Source of the DNA: Nitratiruptor tergarcus DSM 16512
GTDB taxonomy: Bacteria > Campylobacterota > Campylobacteria > Campylobacterales > Nitratiruptoraceae
Direction: 5' to 3'
NCBI RefSeq assembly: GCF_027946175.1
Contig: NZ_AP026671.1
Location: 248,001-312,000 of the forward strand
Length of the DNA: 64,000 nucleotides
This document shows positions 16,435 to 25,934 of this stretch, piece after piece. The notes below the pieces were generated by a model, which was not told the DNA's origin, made no database searches, and worked only from the letters and a program-made list of their open reading frames with translations. The first letter of the stretch is position 1; each line of letters begins with the position of its first letter. Made by a program: the position numbers and the translations under genes.

Positions 16435-17994
16435 ATGATGGAAGAAAAACTCAAAAATCTCTATAGGGAAATCACTAAAGAGAGAGGTGAACCTCTTGAT
16501 TTTTGGGAAGTAGCAGCACTTTTGGAAGTTTATGGGATGAGAGATGTAGATGTAAAAAAAGAGTATGGATTTGAAGATGTTTTTGCATTGGCCAAAGAGC
16601 TCATGCGCTACAAAGATATCAAAAAATATCCCGTTAAAACTATAGTGAATATGCAAAAACTTCCTCCTATCAAAGAGAGAGTAATTCAAAACTACCTCAA
16701 AGGTCTCGCCTTCGCGATACCGATGCTTATACAGATTCTTGCCACTATTATTTTAGGATTTGCATTGTGGTCAAATATTCATATTGATGAATCTGTTGCT
16801 ACTATGATAGCTTTTGGTACATTTTTGGCAATGATTTTTACTGGAGGTCCAGCGCAGATTATAGGACGTAAGGGACTTTATTATCTCAAAATGAATGAAG
16901 ATGTATTAGCAGCTAAAACAATTTGGGTTTTTTATATCACAAGTGTTATAGCTATAGTTATACTCTCATTGATTTTTTTTCTTTTTAATACAATTTTTCA
17001 AACTTTAGATTCCCATCTTTTTATCATTTTCCTATCAACATTTTTTCTACTTTCAATACTTTTTTTGAATGTAAGTATTTACTATGTATTTGAGGAGTAT
17101 GGGACGATTGCACTCTTTTTTGTTTTGGGTGTAGTGTTTGTGATACCAATACACTATATTCTACATATCGATTTTCCCCATGCACAGTTTGTTGCCATTG
17201 CGCTTTTAGATCTCTTTATTCTCTATTTTGCTAGACGAAAACTTATAAACCTTAAATCAAATGTACAATCTGAAGGTGAACTTTTACCTCGCGTTTCGAT
17301 GCTTATCTATACTCTTTTGCCGTTTTTTATATATGGAGTCTTTTATTTTCTCTTTTTGGTATTAGATAAACTTATTGAATGGAATACGAATGCATTACAT
17401 CACGGTTTTTTTATATGGTTTGATGTGAAATATGAAATAGGTACCGATCTGGCACTTATTGTACTAGTACTCCTTGTTGGATTGTTAGAAGTTGTAGTAT
17501 ATGAGTTTTTATATAAGACAAATGAGAATGTTTTTGCCTTTTCTTTGCATGAGTATGAGCAGTTTAATGGTTATTTTCAAAAATTTTATCGCAATGTAAA
17601 TAGAATATTTATAATTTTTGCATTAGGGACGATAATAGTAACAAGTATATTTTCGGCTATTCTTGTTCATTTTGTGAGTGATGAGAGACTGCCTTTTTCG
17701 GTAGATTCAGCCTATGTGTTTGTAGTAAGTGCAGTAGCATATGCATTTTTGACTGCTGGGTTGATGAATGCTTTGATACTCTTTTCATTTTCAAGACAGA
17801 AGGTGGTAGTCAAAGCTATTGTGTTAGCTACTGTGGCAAATTTTTTTGTTGGCGTTATTTTCTCAAATCTCCTATATCGCTATTTTGCGGTAATGGGATT
17901 GCTAGTAGGGAGTGCAATATTTTGGTATGTTACTTACAGTTTTTTAAAAACTATGTTCAAAAAGTTTGACTATTACTATTATTCGGCTTTTTAA
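16435..17994 (+). CDS. pelG: PelG-like polysaccharide transporter
   Basis: 519 aa from the ATG at 16435, preceded by TTAGGGGTG; an earlier ATG at 16405 lies inside pelF. About 90 soluble N-terminal residues precede roughly 12 membrane helices of the MOP/MATE-like fold (ATIILGFALW, IAIVILSLIFFLF, FVGVIFSNLLYRYF). PelG is the predicted inner-membrane flippase of Pel systems and contacts PelF, PelD and PelE in Pseudomonas. The family is usually about 450-470 aa, so this member has an N-terminal extension. Confidence 0.85.
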   Translation: MMEEKLKNLYREITKERGEPLDFWEVAALLEVYGMRDVDVKKEYGFEDVFALAKELMRYKDIKKYPVKTIVNMQKLPPIKERVIQNYLKGLAFAIPMLIQILATIILGFALWSNIHIDESVATMIAFGTFLAMIFTGGPAQIIGRKGLYYLKMNEDVLAAKTIWVFYITSVIAIVILSLIFFLFNTIFQTLDSHLFIIFLSTFFLLSILFLNVSIYYVFEEYGTIALFFVLGVVFVIPIHYILHIDFPHAQFVAIALLDLFILYFARRKLINLKSNVQSEGELLPRVSMLIYTLLPFFIYGVFYFLFLVLDKLIEWNTNALHHGFFIWFDVKYEIGTDLALIVLVLLVGLLEVVVYEFLYKTNENVFAFSLHEYEQFNGYFQKFYRNVNRIFIIFALGTIIVTSIFSAILVHFVSDERLPFSVDSAYVFVVSAVAYAFLTAGLMNALILFSFSRQKVVVKAIVLATVANFFVGVIFSNLLYRYFAVMGLLVGSAIFWYVTYSFLKTMFKKFDYYYYSAF

Positions 17995-18003
17995 AGGAAG
18001 AGA

Positions 18004-18909
18004 ATGAGAGTCTTCGTAACGGTATTGATATTGCTATTATTTGCAGGGTGTAGTGTAAAAAATGAAAATATAGACAAAGAACTAGCTAAAGAGGTACATC
18101 TCCATGTTTATTCCAATGAGCTTCAAGATATTTGGGCACAAAGGAGTAGTCCACGAAAATTGTTATACCGTTTCCCTTTTGTAGGAGCTCCTAAAGGTGA
18201 AGACATACGGGGTAAATTCGATGATAAGTTTTATAGCAGCATTAATTTAGTATACAATGCAAAAAAAATTGAAGATGTAGATTTTTGGAAACTGCGAGAC
18301 AATCCAAAAAGTTTAGATTTTATCTATGTTCGTCCTCTATGGATCAAAGAGTATCGTAAGCTGACCAAAGATCTCTTTGCAAACATTGCCTATTCTTATA
18401 ATATATCAGCTAAAGAACAAGAGATTTTACGCGACTGGGTATACAATGGTGGAAAGCTTTGGTTAGAGTTTGGGGTATATTCTACCAAATATGATATGTT
18501 TAACAAAAATGGAGAGATAGATCCAAGAAAAATAGAAAAACTTATTAAAAATAGTTTTACAGGGCTCACATTTTGGAAAAAGCCATTGCGTAACTTTATC
18601 TTCAAATCAGATGATCTTGATCTCATTAACTATCTCCCTACTATTAAGAGATTTCGCATAGATGAAAGAAAATCTCAAATTAAAGGTATAAAAAGACTCA
18701 AACTCAATATCTACAACTATATGGAAAATTATGTTCTTGTAGATGGGAAAGCATTGCTAGTTGACAAACAGGGGCGAACACTAGTGACACTTAATCGTTT
18801 TGGTAAGGGATATGTGTTGAGTATGCTGCCCTTTGAGTATCAAGATGTCTATTATGATGGAGAGCTATTGCGCTGGAAGCTTCTTTTTATGCTCTATGAG
18901 CGGCGATAA
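18004..18909 (+). CDS. Lipoprotein of the Pel-like locus, function unknown
   Basis: 301 aa. Lipoprotein signal LILLLFAGCSVKN with Cys at about residue 16. The rest is soluble and periplasmic. WVYNGGKLWLEFG and GKGYVLSMLPFEYQ, separated by about 130 residues, resemble the Gly-rich turns of the DUF4159/DUF4350 class-I glutamine-amidotransferase-like fold, but this is a weak motif match. Placed between pelG and the duplicated membrane-protein gene, 9 bp after pelG. It could take the position of PelC or of a PelA part, but there is no sequence sign of a hydrolase. Confidence 0.7.
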   Translation: MRVFVTVLILLLFAGCSVKNENIDKELAKEVHLHVYSNELQDIWAQRSSPRKLLYRFPFVGAPKGEDIRGKFDDKFYSSINLVYNAKKIEDVDFWKLRDNPKSLDFIYVRPLWIKEYRKLTKDLFANIAYSYNISAKEQEILRDWVYNGGKLWLEFGVYSTKYDMFNKNGEIDPRKIEKLIKNSFTGLTFWKKPLRNFIFKSDDLDLINYLPTIKRFRIDERKSQIKGIKRLKLNIYNYMENYVLVDGKALLVDKQGRTLVTLNRFGKGYVLSMLPFEYQDVYYDGELLRWKLLFMLYERR

Positions 18910-18918
18910 GGTAAAAAT

Positions 18919-21104
18919 TTGACAAGAGAAGATTTTATTGATTATGGAATACTGCAAAAAATATTTTTTCTCAATGTAAAAAGTGCAATTCTTCTCTTTG
19001 TTGTTGCTTATATCCTTTTTATTTATGTTCCTCGGCGCATTTTTCCTCAAAAATATACTGGCGGTGGTATAGAAAATATCATATCTAATATCATATATAT
19101 GCTTGTTTTTATTGAATTGAGTGTACCGTTGATGGTTTTTTTGAAGATTTTTAATACTTTTACGTTTATAAGTGCACTAATTATTACAAAACTCTTTTTT
19201 GTAAAGTTTTATGAGCATAAAGAGATAAAATCCTATCTTAGAGATATTAAAAACCGCACTATGATTGCGATATTTGACTTTTTTGATCACTATCATGAAA
19301 AAATTGAAGAGTTTAAAAAGAGAAAAAAGGAGGAAATTTTTCTCTATTTTAAACATCTTGATTATTATCAGGTATTTAAAAAGATATTGATATTTGCAGT
19401 TTTTGCACATCTTGTTTATATTTTAGGTTATAGATGTTTTATTGCTTTAGCGAATCCCCTTCCTGATACGAGCCAGTTTTTTGAGTGGGTAGCAAATCTC
19501 CAGCAAAATGTTCTCTATGCAGATAATAAAACGGCAAAAGCAGACTTTTACGGTATTTCAGTATTTATTTTTATATTACGCATTTTTACCCATTTAGATA
19601 CGATTGTACTGTTTAATATCTATCCCTTGCTTCTCATTATATTTTTGCTTCTTGGTGTTTACTTTGTTTTGAAGCGTTTTAGTGTCTCTTCACTCATTGC
19701 ACTCTTTACACTTCTTATCTATGGATCTTTTTTGATTGGATCTCCTTGGAATAGTTTCATAGCTACTCCAATTGCATTGACTGAAAATCCTGAAATTATT
19801 CGTTTTTTCTCTTTTAAAATTTATCAAGTGCCATCATCTTATCTGCTTCAGCCACATCTCTATTTAGAAAATATAGCTATGACACCACTCATGCGCTATT
19901 TTAGCGGTATGGCATACGAGTTTTCTTCAGCTTTTTATCTTCTTAATCTATTTTATCTCATTAAATCTGTTGATACTGGAAAAACAAGATATCTCTTTAA
20001 CTATACCTTTACACTTATGCTTGTTTTTATATTTCATGGTGGAGGGGCAATTGCTTTAATTGTTCCAAGTATTTTTATTGCTTTACATGCTTTACTTAGT
20101 GGAAAACTAAGTATTTCTCTTTTAAAGAGGGGATTTGTTGCGATTTTCAGTGCGGCGATTTTAGGGAATGGGTGGGTTTTATCTGTATTAAAATATGGTA
20201 TTCCACAAGATTTTGGAAATGCAGCACCATTTTTAGATAGATTGTTTCATACGAAACAAGCAATAGTACAAATTGCAACTGCAGGAATTGAAGAGGTAAC
20301 TATTTCTTATCTTACTTGGGTGCACCTTTTTCTTGTTCTGTCTGCAATTGCTTTTTTCTTGATAGCAAGAGTGTATAAAAAAGGTTCTATTTTAGTAGTT
20401 TTTTACTGATTCCCCTAGGTTTTTTTGTTGTATACTACGCTGAAAATATCGGCTTTCCAAAACTGGTACATCCCTCACGGGGTGCAGAGTATCTCTTTTT
20501 AAGTATTACAATCATCATAGCGTGTTATATAAAACTGTTTTTATGGGTTCCTCTTAAACTTTTAATAAAAAGGTATGCAAAGTATATTTTTATGATGCTA
20601 CTTTATGTAGCATTACTATTTTCTGCATTTGTTGTGGAGCATTATAAAAATACTGATGAGTATAGAAAACTAATCAATGGAGTACAATACTCTGATATAC
20701 CCTATTTTCTCTATAAAATAGTAAGGCAGAATAAACCATTAACCTGGACTGTTGTTTCATACGTGCAAGAGAATTCAAAGGTATTAGGTAAAGGATATAT
20801 GGTCAATACAAATGAGTTTATTATTCAGTATGATCCGAGGGATAGGTATGTAAAGATACCTACACCTAAAGTCTATATTTTTGTAGAGGATATTCCTCAT
20901 AAATATACTGGAAAAGATCAATGGTACTATAGGTGGAGGAAAGATATACAAGATAATCTCAAGCACTGGATAGCACTCTATAGCGCAAAACATGATAATA
21001 TTAAAATCTTTGCTAAGAGTCATCTTGTAACTGTATATGAGATAGATAATAGCGGTTATATAAAAGAGCTTGAAAGGAAAAGTCGTGAAAGCAGTAATAA
21101 ATAG
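18919..21104 (+). pseudogene. Large polytopic membrane protein, copy 1, frameshifted
   Basis: Starts at the TTG at 18919, 9 bp after the lipoprotein gene, with GGTAAA before it. The first frame gives 496 aa with about ten membrane helices (SAILLFVVAYILFIYV, HLVYILGYRCFIALA) and ends at 20409. The other frame is open from 20379, reads KRFYFSSFLLIPLGFFVVYY and continues to 21104. A single -1 event in the A6 run 20377-20382 would give one protein of about 740 aa: a membrane domain followed by a soluble C-terminal domain. The layout resembles GT-C or polymerase-like proteins, but I recognise no family signature. Role in the Pel-like system is inferred from position. Confidence 0.7.
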
Positions 21105-21261
21105 TAAATAAGCTAAACCTGTTTAGATATCTGAAAACCTTTTTAATAATGGACTATATTTGTGAGAAACTGAAATCTGATATTTTGGTAAAGCTATGAC
21201 CTTTAGACTATGGTAACAGAAAATTCTTAGCAGTTTATAACTATATAGATAGCTATATTCT
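21105..21261. other. Unique spacer between the duplicated units
   Basis: 157 bp not found elsewhere in the window. No reading frame of note, AT-rich. It joins the diverged end of copy 1 to a second copy of the last 12 codons of the lipoprotein gene. It marks the novel junction of the duplication and could be filler from the recombination or a remnant of inserted DNA. Confidence 0.6.
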
Positions 21262-21308
21262 GCTGGAAGCTTCTTTTTATGCTCTATGAGCGGCGATAAG
21301 GTAAAAAT

Positions 21309-23509
21309 TTGACAAGAGAAGATTTTATTGATTATGGAATACTGCAAAAAATATTTTTTCTCAATGTAAAAAGTGCAATTCTTCTCTTTGTTGTTGCTTA
21401 TATCCTTTTTATTTATGTTCCTCGGCGCATTTTTCCTCAAAAATATACTGGCGGTGGTATAGAAAATATCATATCTAATATCATATATATGCTTGTTTTT
21501 ATTGAATTGAGTGTACCGTTGATGGTTTTTTTGAAGATTTTTAATACTTTTACGTTTATAAGTGCACTAATTATTACAAAACTCTTTTTTGTAAAGTTTT
21601 ATGAGCATAAAGAGATAAAATCCTATCTTAGAGATATTAAAAACCGCACTATGATTGCGATATTTGACTTTTTTGATCACTATCATGAAAAAATTGAAGA
21701 GTTTAAAAAGAGAAAAAAGGAGGAAATTTTTCTCTATTTTAAACATCTTGATTATTATCAGGTATTTAAAAAGATATTGATATTTGCAGTTTTTGCACAT
21801 CTTGTTTATATTTTAGGTTATAGATGTTTTATTGCTTTAGCGAATCCCCTTCCTGATACGAGCCAGTTTTTTGAGTGGGTAGCAAATCTCCAGCAAAATG
21901 TTCTCTATGCAGATAATAAAACGGCAAAAGCAGACTTTTACGGTATTTCAGTATTTATTTTTATATTACGCATTTTTACCCATTTAGATACGATTGTACT
22001 GTTTAATATCTATCCCTTGCTTCTCATTATATTTTTGCTTCTTGGTGTTTACTTTGTTTTGAAGCGTTTTAGTGTCTCTTCACTCATTGCACTCTTTACA
22101 CTTCTTATCTATGGATCTTTTTTGATTGGATCTCCTTGGAATAGTTTCATAGCTACTCCAATTGCATTGACTGAAAATCCTGAAATTATTCGTTTTTTCT
22201 CTTTTAAAATTTATCAAGTGCCATCATCTTATCTGCTTCAGCCACATCTCTATTTAGAAAATATAGCTATGACACCACTCATGCGCTATTTTAGCGGTAT
22301 GGCATACGAGTTTTCTTCAGCTTTTTATCTTCTTAATCTATTTTATCTCATTAAATCTGTTGATACTGGAAAAACAAGATATCTCTTTAACTATACCTTT
22401 ACACTTATGCTTGTTTTTATATTTCATGGTGGAGGGGCAATTGCTTTAATTGTTCCAAGTATTTTTATTGCTTTACATGCTTTACTTAGTGGAAAACTAA
22501 GTATTTCTCTTTTAAAGAGGGGATTTGTTGCGATTTTCAGTGCGGCGATTTTAGGGAATGGGTGGGTTTTATCTGTATTAAAATATGGTATTCCACAAGA
22601 TTTTGGAAATGCAGCACCATTTTTAGATAGATTGTTTCATACGAAACAAGCAATAGTACAAATTGCAACTGCAGGAATTGAAGAGGTAACTATTTCTTAT
22701 CTTACTTGGGTGCACCTTTTTCTTGTTCTGTCTGCAATTGCTTTTTTCTTGATAGCAAGAGTGTATAAAAAAGGTTCTATTTTAGTAGTTTTTTACTGAT
22801 TCCCCTAGGTTTTTTTGTTGTATACTACGCTGAAAATATCGGCTTTCCAAAACTGGTACATCCCTCACGGGGTGCAGAGTATCTCTTTTTAAGTATTACA
22901 ATCATCATAGCGTGTTATATAAAACTGTTTTTATGGGTTCCTCTTAAACTTTTAATAAAAAGGTATGCAAAGTATATTTTTATGATGCTACTTTATGTAG
23001 CATTACTATTTTCTGCATTTGTTGTGGAGCATTATAAAAATACTGATGAGTATAGAAAACTAATCAATGGAGTACAATACTCTGATATACCCTATTTTCT
23101 CTATAAAATAGTAAGGCAGAATAAACCATTAACCTGGACTGTTGTTTCATACGTGCAAGAGAATTCAAAGGTATTAGGTAAAGGATATATGGTCAATACA
23201 AATGAGTTTATTATTCAGTATGATCCGAGGGATAGGTATGTAAAGATACCTACACCTAAAGTCTATATTTTTGTAGAGGATATTCCTCATAAATATACTG
23301 GAAAAGATCAATGGTACTATAGGTGGAGGAAAGATATACAAGATAATCTCAAGCACTGGATAGCACTCTATAGCGCAAAACATGATAATATTAAAATCTT
23401 TGCCAGGAGTCATCTTGTAACTGTATATGAGATAGATAATAGCGGTTATATAAAAAATCTTGAAAGGATAAATTGTGAACAGCATACTTCTGCAGCAAAA
23501 ACTAAGTGA
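21309..23509 (+). pseudogene. Large polytopic membrane protein, copy 2, same frameshift
   Basis: Identical to copy 1 over the first 496 codons, including the TTG start and the break at the A6 run (22767-22772). The second frame runs to 23509 and ends differently from copy 1 (KNLERINCEQHTSAAKTK versus KELERKSRESSNK). Its end overlaps the HD-GYP gene start by 35 bp, so this 3' end is likely the ancestral one. The downstream ATG at 22982 could start a separate 175-aa protein with one membrane helix and a soluble domain, if the two parts are really independent genes. Confidence 0.7.
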
Positions 23510-24938
23510 TGCAACATTTTATATAGCCATCAATTTTTGGTATGTTTTTTTAATAATTGCGATTCTCTTTTTTCTACTCTCTATAAAACTTTTTAAAGAT
23601 AAAGCTATTTTGAAATATAAACTACGGAATCAAAATGATGCTTTTGAAAAGCTTTCACATCTAAGAAAAATTGGTGAAATAGAAGCATTTTTGGGCTATT
23701 ACTGTAAAATTATAGAAGCTGATGTTTTAGCACTCTATCTACGCAGAGGTGACATTTATATTTTAGAGAGTAAGAGTAATGAACTAAAAGATATCGAAGT
23801 ACCACCACGTGTCTATAAACGTGAACTCAAAGAGTATAAAAAACTCTCTTCTTATCATATCTATTACCTTGAATCTCATTATGAAAAAGCATTGTTAGCT
23901 ATTTTTACTAAAAAAGAGTTGGCAATAGAAGAGATAAGAGGATTTTTGGATATGTTCTTGGCCTATTATGAGCGTCTGAATGAACTGTATAAAGAGATTA
24001 ATCTCACTACTATTTTTGATAGTTCAAAAAACCTTTTAACAAATATTATGAAATACCAACATGGCACTGAGACTTTTTTAAAGTTTGTTGTCTCTTTGTT
24101 ACTTAAAACAACACATGCTACTGGAATGGTGCTTAAAAACAGGGAAAACCCTAAAAAGATAGATATTTTTAAACATCCTCAAGAGTACCGTTTTAAAAAA
24201 GATTTCTATATTCGCAACACTCCATATATTTTGGAAATTTATACTAAAGATCCTATGAGTGAAAAAGAGATTACAGAAGTTGGTTCTTTTCTTGATTTGG
24301 CAGGGAGCTATTTTGAAAATCTTGATGCCAGCAGTAAGATGGTGGCAAATTATGTAGATTTTCTCAAACTCTCCAATAAAGCTTTAGAGATGCAAAGCAA
24401 ATACTTTAGGAATCATGCACAAAAAGTGAAATTGGTAAGCATTGAAATAGGAAAGAATCTCTTTTTAGATGAGGCGAGTATCGACATACTTGCTTTGGGT
24501 GCAGAACTACATGATATAGGAATGATAGGCAAAATAGAAAACTTTCTTGATAGTGGAAAAATAGATAAAAAAGAGCTGGATCTCATTCGTTACCATCCTA
24601 TTGTTGGAAGTGTTATAGTTGAGCCCATTAACAATGTTTATCCCATTGCACCTATTATCAAATATCATCATGAACGTTTTGATGGAACAGGTTACCCCTA
24701 TGGCCTCAAAGGTAAAGATATTCCTCTCTTAGCGCAAATAGTAGCATTGGCAGAGTACTATATAGGAGTAACAAGTCCTCGAGCTTACCGCAAAGCTTAT
24801 TCGCATGAAGAAGCACTAGCAGATATAAAGAAACAAAAGGATAAACTTGTTGAAGGAAATATTATCGATGCTTTTGTGCAAAATCATGAAGGCATTAGAG
24901 AAAAATTACAAGTTTTACAAACAAAAGAGAATTTATAA
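23475..24938 (+). CDS. Membrane-anchored GAF-like/HD-GYP protein (c-di-GMP phosphodiesterase)
   Basis: 487 aa from the GTG at 23475. One membrane helix (about 18-40), then a region of about 270 residues with GAF-like character, then an HD-GYP domain. Key motifs are ELHDIGMIGKI (HD pair), RYHPIVGSVIVEP and KYHHERFDGTGYPYGLKG (HHExxDGxGYP). HD-GYP enzymes hydrolyse cyclic di-GMP. Standard Pel systems use PelD, a membrane GAF plus degenerate GGDEF receptor of c-di-GMP. Here a membrane GAF-like protein with an apparently intact HD-GYP domain occupies the locus, so it may sense or remove the signal that controls the synthase. Confidence 0.85.
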   Translation: MNSILLQQKLSDATFYIAINFWYVFLIIAILFFLLSIKLFKDKAILKYKLRNQNDAFEKLSHLRKIGEIEAFLGYYCKIIEADVLALYLRRGDIYILESKSNELKDIEVPPRVYKRELKEYKKLSSYHIYYLESHYEKALLAIFTKKELAIEEIRGFLDMFLAYYERLNELYKEINLTTIFDSSKNLLTNIMKYQHGTETFLKFVVSLLLKTTHATGMVLKNRENPKKIDIFKHPQEYRFKKDFYIRNTPYILEIYTKDPMSEKEITEVGSFLDLAGSYFENLDASSKMVANYVDFLKLSNKALEMQSKYFRNHAQKVKLVSIEIGKNLFLDEASIDILALGAELHDIGMIGKIENFLDSGKIDKKELDLIRYHPIVGSVIVEPINNVYPIAPIIKYHHERFDGTGYPYGLKGKDIPLLAQIVALAEYYIGVTSPRAYRKAYSHEEALADIKKQKDKLVEGNIIDAFVQNHEGIREKLQVLQTKENL

Positions 24939-24941
24939 AAT

Positions 24942-25934
24942 TTAGTAATTAAATGATTTGACTTCATAAACTGTTTTTTTGGGATTTTCAAGGAAATTAT
25001 TTTTGATAAATTCCTGCTCTTTTTTTGTGAGATATACAGTTACAAGAGCTTTTGTTTCTGGCTGTAATAGATAGTTTTTATTAGGAATAACTATTTCAGC
25101 AGTCATTCGTTTAAAGTCAGGATCTACTATCATTACTACACGAGAAATTTTTGCTTCTACATGATAGGGAGGTGTAGTAATAAAATCGATGCGTACCTTT
25201 TTACCTTTTTTAATAAAAGGGATGAGTCCCGGGGCTATACCAGCTTTAACGATAACTTTATCAAGATTGACGATATGGCCAAGTTTTGTTCCCTTTGCAA
25301 CATAATCACCTACTTGCATTTTTAAATCTGCCACAAAACCATCTATATCACTGCGTATTTCACTCAGAGCGAGCCGGTGTTGCAGTTTTTTTAACTCATT
25401 TTTTGTAATAGCTATACGTTCATCCAAAAACTGCAATTTTTCTGCTTTAGACTCACCTTCGCTATATTTTGAATGAAGACTTGATGCATAAAGGGCTTTT
25501 GCATTGTTATACTCTATACTATTTGCTAGTCCTTGCGATTTTAGTTTTGAGAGTTTTTCAAGTTTTTCTCTTGCAATATTTACAAGAGCAAGATTGACAT
25601 TGTGTTTTTTGCTATGTTTGAGAAATTTTTTGAGTTGTACGAGATACTCTAACTCTTGTTGCGTTTTTTCAATATCAAATTTTGTGATTACTGTGTGGAA
25701 TTTTGCAAGAAGTTTTCCTTGTTTTACACGATCGCCAGATTTGACGAAGATTTGTTTGATTCTTCCTGTAGTAGGTGCAATAATATCTTTCTCATTACTT
25801 GGATAGACTGTACCTTCTAATCTAATGGAGATACCATTTTTGCTTTTTTTAATCTCTTTTTCTTCTACTGTTTTTGCACATCCCAAAAAAAGAAGTGGTA
25901 TGAGTATAAAAAAAGTTAATGTTTTTACATTCAT
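24942..25934 (-). CDS. HlyD/RND-type periplasmic adaptor lipoprotein
   Basis: 330 aa. Lipoprotein signal (FFILIPLLFLGCAK), biotinyl-lipoyl-like half motifs GTVYPSNEKDIIAPTTGRI and DGFVADLKMQVGDYVAKG around a coiled-coil hairpin (about 85-190), then a beta-barrel domain. Such adaptors bridge inner-membrane pumps and TolC channels. Its stop lies 3 bp from the stop of the convergent HD-GYP gene, and its start overlaps the deacetylase gene by 4 bp. A likely partner for the TolC-like protein at 13307. No ABC or RND pump is seen beside it. Confidence 0.84.
   Translation of the reverse strand: MNVKTLTFFILIPLLFLGCAKTVEEKEIKKSKNGISIRLEGTVYPSNEKDIIAPTTGRIKQIFVKSGDRVKQGKLLAKFHTVITKFDIEKTQQELEYLVQLKKFLKHSKKHNVNLALVNIAREKLEKLSKLKSQGLANSIEYNNAKALYASSLHSKYSEGESKAEKLQFLDERIAITKNELKKLQHRLALSEIRSDIDGFVADLKMQVGDYVAKGTKLGHIVNLDKVIVKAGIAPGLIPFIKKGKKVRIDFITTPPYHVEAKISRVVMIVDPDFKRMTAEIVIPNKNYLLQPETKALVTVYLTKKEQEFIKNNFLENPKKTVYEVKSFNY

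Larger units (their letters stand above)
18872..23509 (+). repeat. 2.14-kb tandem duplication
   Basis: 18872-21012 and 21262-23402 match without any indel or mismatch that I could find (offset exactly 2390). The match begins inside the last 12 codons of the upstream lipoprotein gene. After 21012/23402 the copies remain alignable for some 70 bases but with several differences (TGCTAAGAGT versus TGCCAGGAGT; AAAAGAGCT versus AAAAAATCT), then diverge. The left junction of copy 1 and the right junction of copy 2 fit a single ancestral gene order. Confidence 0.92.

Noticed and set aside
18004-18909. Lipoprotein called as PelC
   Set aside because: Too long (301 versus about 170 aa) and without the PelC sequence pattern; left as unknown.
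20371-20410. Programmed -1 frameshift of the X XXY YYZ type in the duplicated membrane gene
   Set aside because: The A6 run is out of register with the zero frame (TAT AAA AAA GGT) and the later T6 run gives TTT TAC; neither forms a proper slippery heptamer, so a mutation or sequencing error is more likely.
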